Below, piece by piece: positions 1 to 6,102 of a stretch of 13,278 nucleotides of DNA. Origin of the DNA: JACKFB01 sp041389525 (lineage in GTDB: Bacteria > Myxococcota_A > UBA9042 > PHBI01 > JACKFB01); the NCBI GenBank assembly GCA_041389525.1, contig JAWKRR010000098.1:1-13278 (forward strand), read 5' to 3'. Below the pieces are notes generated by a model. That model had not been told where the DNA came from. It saw only the letters and a list, made by a program, of their open reading frames with translations, and did no database searches. Both the position numbers and the translations under genes were made by a program. Numbering within the stretch: the stretch's first letter is position 1; each line of letters starts with the position of its first letter.

Positions 1-151
1 CGCCGTAGCGCGCGGACGTCACGGCCAGGCAGTACCCGAAGATGCGCGTCATGTGGCGGTCGGGGTGCGGGGTGAAGAGGAAGCGCCGCTCGATGGAGCG
101 GCGCGTGATGAGGTAGGTCATTCCTGGCAGAATTCGGCGTGGGTTCGGCAT
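1..151 (-). CDS. Y1-type (IS200/REP-like) transposase, N-terminal fragment
   Basis: Partial gene running off the left edge; only the first 50 residues are present. The start is the ATG complementary to 149-151, preceded on the minus strand by a strong AGGAGGG Shine-Dalgarno at about 158-164. The protein begins MPNPRRILPGMTYLITRRSI and continues with an FGYCLAVTSARYG segment. From memory, this N-terminal pattern (a proline/arginine opening, LPG..YLITRR, then F.YCLA...RYG) is typical of Y1_Tnp-domain transposases, which are HUH single-strand DNA nucleases. The catalytic His-x-His and Tyr would lie outside the window. It differs from the other transposase in this window at 2595, so two subfamilies are present. 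Family assignment is fairly confident; whether the gene is intact cannot be judged. Confidence 0.7.
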   Translation of the reverse strand, partial: MPNPRRILPGMTYLITRRSIERRFLFTPHPDRHMTRIFGYCLAVTSARYG

Positions 152-485
152 GGTTTCCCTCCTGGTGGTTCCAGAGGGCGGTCCATCAGACAGCGATGGC
201 CACCATAGGATCTATGACGCCGAGAGCCCGTGGCCGTGCGTAACTCTTTTTGAGAGCACGCTAAGTAGCTGACATCGCGTGTTTCTCTGACGCGGCCGCG
301 CGCGCCTCCGTCACCCGCCCCGCGACTGCGCGACCGCTCGCCTGGCGCTGGCGGTGGCTGGTAAGCCAGCTCCCGGGGCTCACGGAAAAGACGGACTGCG
401 ACAATCTGCCGCATTCCCTACGGGCGCTTCGGTTGGTACCTGTGGCGCGGTCGCTGATGACCCCCTGCCATCTCACGAGGTTCCC
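152..485. other. 334-nt intergenic spacer, probable divergent promoter region
   Basis: No convincing gene is visible. The spacer lies between the divergent transposase fragment (minus) and the lipoprotein operon (plus), so it should carry promoters for both. It contains an A/T-richer patch around 205-285, unusual for this window. It also holds a small inverted repeat, GCTGGC at 347-352 with GCCAGC at 365-370, alternatively read as a GCTGG/CCAGC hairpin at 357-370. I could not identify a convincing sigma-70 or sigma-54 promoter. Short open frames crossing the spacer on both strands lack coding character. Confidence 0.4.
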
Positions 486-902
486 ATGACCGCTCGCTCC
501 CTCGCCGGACTCCTCATGTCCGTTCTGCTCGCCGCCATGGTTGTCGGGTGTGACAACGGCGATGACGAGACGACGACCGCCAAGCAGCTCGCGCTCGCGC
601 TGTCCTGGGACCCGGCGCCCCCCACCACCGGCCAGAATCGCCTGACGATCACCGTCACCCACGCCGACGGCTCACCCGCCCCGGGCGCCACGCTGACCGT
701 GGACCCGCAGATGCCCGCCATGGGGCACGGCTCCAGTGAGACGCCGGTCATCACCGAGGTGGACCCGGGCGTGTACGAGGCGTTCCCCGTGACCTTCCAG
801 ATGCCCGGCGAGTGGACCCTGAGCGTCACCGCCACCCACGGCACCATGAGCGGCAGCGCCAGCGCGTCCTTGAACGTCGGGGGAGCGATGGGCGGGATGT
901 GA
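486..902 (+). CDS. YtkA/FixH-like domain lipoprotein
   Basis: A 138-residue exported lipoprotein, starting at ATG 486 with GAGG at 477-480. An upstream in-frame ATG at 354 is rejected because it would bury the signal peptide. Residues 4-21 are hydrophobic and end in the lipobox VVGC (Cys22), followed by an acidic DNGDDE stretch. Residues 38-131 form an Ig-like beta-sandwich typical of the YtkA/FixH-like family: LTITVTHADGSPAPGATLTV, a Met-rich PQMPAMGHG motif, GVYEAFPVTFQMPGEW, then a WTLSVTAT strand. Proteins of this type are often found near metal-handling or respiratory assembly genes, but the substrate is unknown. Its stop overlaps the GTG start of the next gene (GTGA), indicating translational coupling. 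The Met/His-rich loop could suggest metal contact, which is inference only. Confidence 0.8.
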   Translation: MTARSLAGLLMSVLLAAMVVGCDNGDDETTTAKQLALALSWDPAPPTTGQNRLTITVTHADGSPAPGATLTVDPQMPAMGHGSSETPVITEVDPGVYEAFPVTFQMPGEWTLSVTATHGTMSGSASASLNVGGAMGGM

Positions 903-1903
903 TTGGGCCTCGTCCCAGCGGTTCGGCGCGGGTCTGCTCAGGCCCGTTGGGCAAGGGCGGGCGTTCCTCGATCGGGGCGCGCCCTCCCGGCCTGAGCGCG
1001 GTCACGTTGGCCGTGCTCTTGGTGGTCCTGACCGTGCCCAGCGTCGCGCGCGCCGCCGCCTGCTGCATGTCCGCCTCCGCCATCGGGGTTGGCCGCCTGC
1101 GCATCTGGGAGCAGTTCGCGGTCGGTCTGTCGCTGTCCGCCGAGACGGGCTTTGGGCACTGGGACGCCGACGGCGACTGGACGCGCTGGGGCGACGACTA
1201 CTCCGAGCAGGTCTACTCCGGCCGCCTCTGGGGCCTCGTGGGCTTCGGTCGGCGCACCTCCGTCTGGGTCCAGGCCCCGGTTCTGTTGAACCACCGCTCG
1301 ACGGGCGCGCTCTCCCAGACCGGCGGCGGCTTCGGCGACCTCAACCTGGGCGCCCGCTACGAGGTGCTCTCGGTCGGCGAGATCCGCGAGCTACCCGCCA
1401 TCGCGCTCACCGCTGGCATCATCCTGCCCACCGGTCGCGCCACGGACAGCGCCACCACCACCCTCGGCGTCGACGCCACCGGCCGCGGCGCCACAGCGCT
1501 CACCGGCGGGCTCAGCCTCGAGCTCACCCGCCTACCGCTCTTCGTCCGCTTCGACACCGCCGCCACGGTCCCCTTGCCCACGGGCCTGCGCGGCGACGGC
1601 CCGCGTGAGCGCCTCGGCACCGAAGTGGAGATCGCGCTCATCGGCGGCGCCGAGGTCCACCGCGGCGTCGTGCTCAGCCTGCGCGCCCACGCGCTCTGGC
1701 AGCGCCCCGCGCACCGCGACGGGAAGGCCGTGGCCCGCTCGAAAGCACGCGAGGTGGGCCTCACGCTCGCCGGCTCCGTGGAGCTGACCCCCCACTGGAC
1801 CGTCCAGGCCAGCCTGGCCCAGACCCTGCTCGGCGACCGGCTCGGCGCGAACCGCACGGGCCGCCTCGTCGCCACTCTCGGCCTTCGTTATGGAGGATTT
1901 TGA
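899..1903 (+). CDS. Predicted outer-membrane beta-barrel/transporter-like protein with CC N-terminus
   Basis: A 334-residue exported protein of unknown function. The proposed start is GTG 899, which overlaps the upstream TGA by four bases; the open frame extends back to 812, but that part overlaps the real upstream gene. After an unusually long basic N-region of about 31 residues, a hydrophobic segment (LSAVTLAVLLVVLTVPSVARA) ends near residue 52. The mature protein would begin with AACCMSA, a conspicuous Cys-Cys pair. The rest alternates short amphipathic strands and turns (GGGFGDLNLGARYEVL, ALTAGIILPTGRATDS, LVATLGLRYGGF) and ends in an aromatic residue, as many outer-membrane barrels do. 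GDLNLGARYE and ILPTGRAT resemble the MetA/phenol-degradation transporter-like barrels. The stop overlaps the next start (TGATG). The barrel assignment is moderately confident and the role is unknown. Confidence 0.65.
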   Translation: MIGPRPSGSARVCSGPLGKGGRSSIGARPPGLSAVTLAVLLVVLTVPSVARAAACCMSASAIGVGRLRIWEQFAVGLSLSAETGFGHWDADGDWTRWGDDYSEQVYSGRLWGLVGFGRRTSVWVQAPVLLNHRSTGALSQTGGGFGDLNLGARYEVLSVGEIRELPAIALTAGIILPTGRATDSATTTLGVDATGRGATALTGGLSLELTRLPLFVRFDTAATVPLPTGLRGDGPRERLGTEVEIALIGGAEVHRGVVLSLRAHALWQRPAHRDGKAVARSKAREVGLTLAGSVELTPHWTVQASLAQTLLGDRLGANRTGRLVATLGLRYGGF

Positions 1904-2535
1904 TGCGCACGCTCCTGCTGCTGCTCGTCGGGCTGCTCGGCGCCTGCGCGTCTGGGGGCCCCGCCCGCGACCACCTCTCCGCCGAGGACCCCGCCCTCGC
2001 TGGCGCCGTCGCGCTGGACGCGAGCACCCCGGCCGACCTCCCGGGCCTCATCGCCTCCCACGAGGCCACGGTGCTGGTCTGGTGGGCCTCCAGCTGCCCC
2101 TGCGTGCGCCGCTACCACGCCCGCATCGAGGCCCTCCCCGCGGCGTGGGGCCCGCGCGGCGTCGCCGTGGTCGCCGTCTCATCCAACGCCGACGATTCGC
2201 CGGAGCGCCTGAGAGCCTCCGCCTCCGCGCGCGGGCTCAGCCTGCCTCTGGTGCTCGACCCGGGCGCAGCGCTCGCCGCGAGCTTGCGGGTGGTCAGCAC
2301 GCCGACGGTGGTCGTGCTCGACCGCGAAGGGCGCGTGCGATTCCACGGGTGGATCGACAACGAGCGAACGCCGGGCACCCGCGGCCGGCAGGCCTGGCTG
2401 GACGACGCGCTGGAGGCGGTGCTGGGCGGGCACGAGCCCTCCGTCGCCCGCTCGCCAGCCTGGGGCTGCACGATCACCCGCAGCCTGGGCGGCGGAGGGC
2501 GCTGCATCACCCCGCCAACTGCCGCCGGGCACTAG
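1903..2535 (+). CDS. Redoxin/thioredoxin-fold lipoprotein with CPC motif
   Basis: A 210-residue periplasmic thioredoxin-fold lipoprotein. The start is ATG 1903, with GGAGG at 1892-1896 and the upstream TGA overlapping by one base. Its signal peptide ends in the lipobox LGAC (Cys15). The active-site region is WWASSCPCV (Cys65 and Cys67), a CxC arrangement in place of the usual CxxC. The cis-proline loop STPT is at 132-135 and the strand VVVLDREGRVRFHGWID follows. A C-terminal WGCTI motif (Cys189) matches a conserved G-C-x-I feature I associate with redoxin-family lipoproteins. It is expected to do thiol-disulfide chemistry at the cell envelope, perhaps on the Cys-Cys protein encoded just upstream (inference). 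Its stop, TAG at 2533-2535, sits on the left boundary of the downstream mobile element. The last residues, including Cys201, may therefore have been altered by the insertion. Confidence 0.8.
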   Translation: MRTLLLLLVGLLGACASGGPARDHLSAEDPALAGAVALDASTPADLPGLIASHEATVLVWWASSCPCVRRYHARIEALPAAWGPRGVAVVAVSSNADDSPERLRASASARGLSLPLVLDPGAALAASLRVVSTPTVVVLDREGRVRFHGWIDNERTPGTRGRQAWLDDALEAVLGGHEPSVARSPAWGCTITRSLGGGGRCITPPTAAGH

Positions 2536-3544
2536 GGTCAAACACCCTCACTTCTCACTTTACAGGTGAGCAATTCCGGGCCCATGCTGCTCTCATGAGT
2601 AGACAACCCCGACTGGACTATCCCGGTGCTTGGCACCACGTCATGCACCGCGGCGCTCGGCGGGCGCCGATTTTTCTCGACGACGCGCACTGCGTGCTCT
2701 GGCTCGAGACCGCGGCGGATGCGGTCAGGCGCTTCGGGATCGAGATCCACGCGTGGTCGCTGATGCCGAACCACTACCACCTGCTCGTGCGGTCGCCGCT
2801 GGGCACGTTGTCGCGCGCGATGCGACACCTCAACGGTGTGTACACGCAGCGGCTCAATCGCCTGAACGAGTGGGACGGCCCGGTTTTCCGCGGGCGCTTC
2901 CACAGTCGGCTGGTGGAGGACGAGGAGTACCAGCGCTACCTCGTGGCGTACATCCACCTCAACCCCGTGCGCGCCAACCTGGTTCGTCGCCCTGACGAGG
3001 AGGCGTGGACGAGCCACCGCCAACTCGTCGGCCTCGACACGCCGAGCGACTGGCTTTCGACCGGCGCCCGGGACCACCTCTTCGGGACCGGCGCGCAGTT
3101 GCAGGAGTTCGTCCGCGACGTGCAGGTCGGCAAGCAGCCCTGGCCGGATGACGCGGAGCTGGATTTCGCCTTCCAGATCCCCGCCCGCCCCGTCGAGCAG
3201 CCTCCGCCCCCTGCGCCGGCGACAGGCGTCTCCGCGCTGAAGGACACGCTGAAGCAGGTTCAGCGCATTACCGGAGCGAAGCGCGCCGACCTCAAGCGCG
3301 CAGAACGCGGGCGCGGCGCGAACCCGGCCAGGCGGTTCGCCGCTCTGATGCTCATGCGCGTGCCCGGCGCGAGCTCGGCCGAGATCGGCAAAGAGCTTGG
3401 GATGTCGGCGAAGCAAGTCGAGAACCTGCGCCACCGAGCGCAGCGCGATGAGTTGCCGGCGAGGCTCCAGGCGTGGAGAGACGCTTGGGACGCAGACCTA
3501 GCGTCTACGGGCGATGGAAAATGAGAATAGAGTGGTCTTGACCC
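2535..3544 (+). mobile_element. REP-transposase element with imperfect terminal inverted repeats
   Basis: A unit of about 1010 bp carrying a single Y1 transposase gene. The left end begins GGGTCAA at 2535. The right end is the reverse complement, TTGACCC, finishing at 3544. The outer 27 bases at each end (2535-2561 and 3518-3544, reverse-complemented) agree at about 20 positions, sharing GGGTCAA and a TTCTCA.TTT block. A 104-nt sequence at 4744-4847 is about 87% identical to 3443-3546 and ends at the same base, which independently supports the right boundary. No target-site duplication is obvious, as expected for HUH/Y1 elements. The exact ends are inferred from repeat similarity, not from an empty site. 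Confidence 0.65.
2595..3524 (+). CDS. REP-associated tyrosine transposase (Y1_Tnp / RayT-like)
   Basis: A 309-residue HUH-type single-strand DNA transposase/nuclease. The start is ATG 2595 (MSRQPRLDYPGAWHHVMHRG), the usual opening of this family; the open frame upstream is non-coding and lacks a credible start. The metal-binding HUH motif is MPNHYHLLV, with His60 and His62. The conserved YLVAYIHLNPVRANLV block at residues 115-130 includes or adjoins the catalytic tyrosine; I cannot tell which of Tyr112, Tyr115 or Tyr119 it is. After a proline-rich linker (residues 188-210), residues 246-285 form a DnaA-like helix-turn-helix (ARRFAALMLMR, AEIGKELGMSAKQVENLRHR), common in long REP-associated transposases. 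The gene appears intact and all key motifs are present. It is flanked by terminal inverted repeats and ends inside the right one. Confidence 0.92.
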   Translation: MSRQPRLDYPGAWHHVMHRGARRAPIFLDDAHCVLWLETAADAVRRFGIEIHAWSLMPNHYHLLVRSPLGTLSRAMRHLNGVYTQRLNRLNEWDGPVFRGRFHSRLVEDEEYQRYLVAYIHLNPVRANLVRRPDEEAWTSHRQLVGLDTPSDWLSTGARDHLFGTGAQLQEFVRDVQVGKQPWPDDAELDFAFQIPARPVEQPPPPAPATGVSALKDTLKQVQRITGAKRADLKRAERGRGANPARRFAALMLMRVPGASSAEIGKELGMSAKQVENLRHRAQRDELPARLQAWRDAWDADLASTGDGK

Positions 3545-4272
3545 CAGCCTCGTTCACCATCGCGCAGCTTCGCACGGGCCGCGTCCGGCCGCTGGGGACG
3601 CGCGGGGTGCCCAGCGGCATCGACAAGCAGCCGGTCCACGGCGCGGTGGTGGCCGGTCCCACCGGGCTCTCGGGGGATGAGCAGGCGGACCTGCGGCACC
3701 ACGGCGGGGTCGACAAGGCGGTGCACGCCTACGCGGCGTCGAACCTCGCGTGGTGGGCGGCGGAGCTTCCCGACGCCGCGAACCGCTTCGTGCCGGGCGC
3801 CTTTGGCGAGAACCTGGTGGTCGAGGGGGCCGACGAGGCCGACATCTGCCTGGGAGACCTCTGGCGCGTCGGCGGCGCGCTGCTGGAGGTCAGTCAAGGG
3901 CGCCAGCCCTGCTGGAAGCTGAACCTGCGCTTCGACCGGGCGGACATGGCGCGCCGGGTGCAAAGCTCGGGCCGGACGGGCTGGTACTTCCGCGTGCTGC
4001 AGCCGGGCCCTCTGGCCGCCGGCGACGTGGCGACCCTCGACTCGCGCCCGCACCCCCAGTGGCCGCTGACCCGCGTGTCGCACCTGCTCTATCACGATCG
4101 CCTCGACCGCCCGGCCCTCGCCGCCCTCGCCGCCCTCCCCCGGCTGCCCGACCGCTGGCGCGAGCTGGCGCTAGCCCGGCTGGCCACCGGCGAGACCGAG
4201 GACTGGCGCCGCCGGGTCGACACGCCGCCGCCCGCCGATGAGGCCAGCCCCGAGAAGGATCCGCAGCGCTAG
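3514..4272 (+). CDS. MOSC domain protein, YiiM-like
   Basis: A MOSC-domain protein of about 252 residues, close to the YiiM type. Diagnostic motifs are GDEQADLRHHGG (54-65) with DKAVHAY, GAFGENLVVEG (95-105), GDLWRVGGALLEVSQGRQPCWKL with the conserved Cys133, and a C-terminal three-helix segment at about 180-235. MOSC proteins of this class are thought to work with molybdenum cofactor in detoxifying N-hydroxylated bases and similar compounds; the substrate here is unknown. The start is uncertain. ATG 3514 lies inside the transposase's 3' end and the mobile element's right repeat, with no clear Shine-Dalgarno. GTG 3532 and TTG 3538 are in-frame alternatives, also within the repeat. Recognisable family sequence starts at about residue 13 (SFTIAQLRTGRVRPLG), so the native 5' end may have been replaced by the insertion. 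The stop overlaps the convergent sulfatase remnant by three bases. Confidence 0.88.
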   Translation: MENENRVVLTPASFTIAQLRTGRVRPLGTRGVPSGIDKQPVHGAVVAGPTGLSGDEQADLRHHGGVDKAVHAYAASNLAWWAAELPDAANRFVPGAFGENLVVEGADEADICLGDLWRVGGALLEVSQGRQPCWKLNLRFDRADMARRVQSSGRTGWYFRVLQPGPLAAGDVATLDSRPHPQWPLTRVSHLLYHDRLDRPALAALAALPRLPDRWRELALARLATGETEDWRRRVDTPPPADEASPEKDPQR

Positions 4273-4712
4273 GGGGCGAGACCGGCCCCGTCGAGGGTCG
4301 CGCCGAGGGCTTCGAATGCGGCCTGAGCGTCAGTGGCGAGCGGGCTTATCTTGAGCAGCTCGGCGACCTCCCTGGGATCGGCGTCCAGGTCGTACAGCGA
4401 CTCGACGCCGGCCAGGGTGCGGATGAACTTGAAGCGCGCGTTGCGGGAGGCGCTGCCGAGGCGGTCGGCGGGGTTTTGGCCAGCCAGCAGCTGGGTCACA
4501 ACGTCTGGGCGATGGGCGGGCGCGTCGCGGTCTTCGAGCGACGGCAAGAGCGAGACGCCGGCGACGGCGACGCCCGTGAGCAAGCCCCCGTTCAGGGACG
4601 CGCCCACGATGCTCGCGAAGAGGTAGCTCACGTCGACGGGGCGCTCAACAACCCCGGGGCACGCGACGCCCGGGCCGGCCACGACGAGGGGCACGCGCAC
4701 GCCGCCCCGCAA
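4269..4712 (-). pseudogene. Sulfatase/arylsulfatase family, C-terminal remnant
   Basis: Minus-strand frame of about 147 residues that matches only the C-terminal third of alkaline-phosphatase-superfamily sulfatases. It contains GGVRVPLVVAGPGV, PGVVERPVDVSYLFASIVGA, a SLLPSLEDRDAP segment, NARFKFIRTL and the typical ESLYDLDADPREVAELL near the end. The N-terminal half is missing, including the Cys/Ser formylglycine motif and most metal ligands. The only start in frame is a TTG at 4712, just downstream of a copy of the REP element end, so no functional enzyme can be made. The 5' end looks truncated by rearrangement at that repeat. A lipoprotein-signal-like stretch survives in another frame at about 4706-4750 (see findings). 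Confidence 0.75.
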
Positions 4713-4743
4713 GCGGCGAGCGCCACGGCCACGGCCAGGGAGA

Positions 4744-4847
4744 GCGCGATGAGCTGCCAGCGAGGCTCCGGGCGTGGACGGGCGTTTGGGGCGTAGACGT
4801 AGCGTTTACGGGCGATAGAAAATGAGAACAGAGTGGTCTTGACCCCA
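4744..4847 (+). mobile_element. Right-end remnant of the REP-transposase element
   Basis: Ungapped copy of 3443-3546 (offset 1301) with about 13 mismatches in 104 nt (87% identity). It covers the last 26 codons of the transposase, the same TGA and the terminal TTGACCCCA. The reading frame is still open but reads only about 17 of 26 residues identically. The last roughly 41 nt carry just two mismatches, against about eleven in the preceding 63. The left part of the element is absent; the remnant abuts the truncated sulfatase frame. It could be a one-ended or partially deleted insertion of a related element. Confidence 0.8.
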
Positions 4848-4852
4848 ACTCA

Positions 4853-4883
4853 GGCGCGCGGGGGGCCGCTAGGTGGGCGCGCC
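4853..4883. terminator. Weak candidate hairpin at the 3' end of the desaturase gene
   Basis: Perfect 7-bp inverted repeat GGCGCGC (4853-4859) and GCGCGCC (4877-4883) with a 17-nt loop, straddling the stop codon of the minus-strand gene. There is no T-tract on either strand, so it is not a standard intrinsic terminator. In a 70% G+C sequence such a repeat could be chance. Confidence 0.25.
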
Positions 4884-5810
4884 CGGCTCTGGCCTGGTGG
4901 CGGGGTGTTCCCAGCGGCTCAGCACGAAGGGTGCGGCTAGGTGGGCGAGGTAGTTGCTGGGGATGGTGGCGTCGGCGATGCCGACTTCGAGGCGCGGGGT
5001 GCGGTCTTTGGGGTGGTAGAAGGTCCCGAAGACGCGGTCCCAGATCATCGTGGTGTTGCCGAAGTTGGTGTTGGACTCGGTGAGGTCCTGGGAGTGATGC
5101 CAGCGGTGATTGTCCGACGTCGCCAGGACATAGCTGAGGATTCCCGGGCGCAGGGCGAGGTTCGCGTGCTGCAGCAGGCCGTTGACCGCCTTGGTCACCG
5201 TCCACAGGGCGATGACCTCGGGGCCGGCGCCCATCAGCGCGACCACGAGGCTCTCGCAGGTCAGGGTGTAGGCGGCGTTGATGGGGTGGGAGCGACCGGC
5301 CGCCATGACGTGAAGCTGTGTCGGCGAGTGGTGGACGGCGTGGATGCGCCAGCCCAGGCGCGTCAGGTGCATGGACCGGTGCGCCCAGTAGGCGCCGAAA
5401 TCACCGATGATGACTGCCAAGACGAGCTGGAGCGGGAGTGGCCAGGAGGTGGGCCACCAGCTCATCCCCGTGGCCTCGGCGAGTCGCGCGCCAGCGGTGG
5501 CCAGCGCCGCGAAGAGCGTCGCCTTCAGCAGCAGCGCCGTGCCATTGGCCGAGATCAGCGAGTGCAGCACGTCCAAGCGCAGCGTGCGGCCGTCCGGTCT
5601 CCAGGCCGCGGCGTGCGGGTGGGCGGACTCCAGCGCGAAGAGCAGCAGGGCGGCGACGACGACGACCGGCGCCACGGCGAGGCCGGGGCCGACGTCGGCG
5701 GCAAACGGCGCCGCGCACGCGAAGAGCGAGCCCAGCAAGACCGCGGGGTAGGTCGCGACCTCGACGAGGCGCCTGAAGCCCCATTCTGCGCTGAGTGAAT
5801 CGCCGTTCAT
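4869..5810 (-). CDS. Sterol desaturase / fatty acid hydroxylase family membrane protein
   Basis: A 313-residue integral membrane di-iron oxygenase. The chosen start is the ATG complementary to 5808-5810 (MNGDSLSAEW), with a weak purine stretch upstream. An in-frame ATG at 5831 would add seven residues; the frame open to 6188 is not credible as coding. Hydrophobic segments lie at about 22-38, 44-61, 88-108, 122-140 and 185-205. The histidine clusters are complete: HRSMH (144-148), HAVHH (157-161), H175 in RSHPINAAY, H215 in LQHANL and HRWHH (235-239). WDRVFGTFY (257-265) is the conserved C-terminal box. The family uses O2 to hydroxylate or desaturate sterols, fatty acids or carotenoids; the substrate cannot be told from sequence. 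It stands alone, divergent from the large lipoprotein gene at 6103. Confidence 0.9.
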   Translation of the reverse strand: MNGDSLSAEWGFRRLVEVATYPAVLLGSLFACAAPFAADVGPGLAVAPVVVVAALLLFALESAHPHAAAWRPDGRTLRLDVLHSLISANGTALLLKATLFAALATAGARLAEATGMSWWPTSWPLPLQLVLAVIIGDFGAYWAHRSMHLTRLGWRIHAVHHSPTQLHVMAAGRSHPINAAYTLTCESLVVALMGAGPEVIALWTVTKAVNGLLQHANLALRPGILSYVLATSDNHRWHHSQDLTESNTNFGNTTMIWDRVFGTFYHPKDRTPRLEVGIADATIPSNYLAHLAAPFVLSRWEHPATRPEPGAPT

Positions 5811-5975
5811 TCTTTGCGAATGATAGGGCATACGGCCGGATTTAACCCGCTGAAATCGTGGCGTTGGGTGTACCCATCGCGCGCTCGAATGCCCCCGGGG
5901 ACAGCCGCGCCGCGTCCCAGGGGACGCCGACCCGCCATCCGCCCGCGAGCCCCGCGGTTCCTGGGGTTCGCGTCG

Positions 5976-5991
5976 TGGCACGAGGCTTGCT
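5976..5991 (+). promoter_or_regulatory. Sigma-54 (RpoN) -24/-12 promoter
   Basis: TGGCACGAGGCTTGCT matches the sigma-54 consensus TGGCACG-N4-TTGCW at every specified base. GG is at 5977-5978 and GC at 5989-5990, with the required 10-nt spacing. Transcription would start near 6002, about 100 nt before the ATG at 6103, which has a strong AAGGAGG ribosome site. It lies in an intergenic region and points at the lipoprotein gene. The match is seen directly; use in vivo would require a bacterial enhancer-binding protein, which is not encoded in this window. Confidence 0.75.
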
Positions 5992-6102
5992 CGGCTACGA
6001 CCCCAACCACCCGTCAAGGTGGCCTGTGGGTGGAGGTAGGCCCGCTCGCTTGCTAGCCTGTACCCCTTCCCGACATCCAAGCTCGCCCCCAAGGAGGACG
6101 CC

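Noticed and set aside
354..485. Upstream ATG for the YtkA-like lipoprotein
   Set aside because: It would place 44 non-hydrophobic residues before a clear signal peptide; ATG 486 has a ribosome site and gives a normal lipoprotein.
1890..2594. Upstream extension of the transposase frame
   Set aside because: It overlaps the redoxin in another frame, is extremely Arg/Pro-rich, and the transposase family normally begins at the MSRQPRLDYPG methionine.
4645..5205. 186-residue minus-strand frame overlapping the desaturase 3' end and the sulfatase remnant
   Set aside because: Pro/Arg/His-rich shadow of the desaturase gene that continues through the REP remnant; no domain signal.
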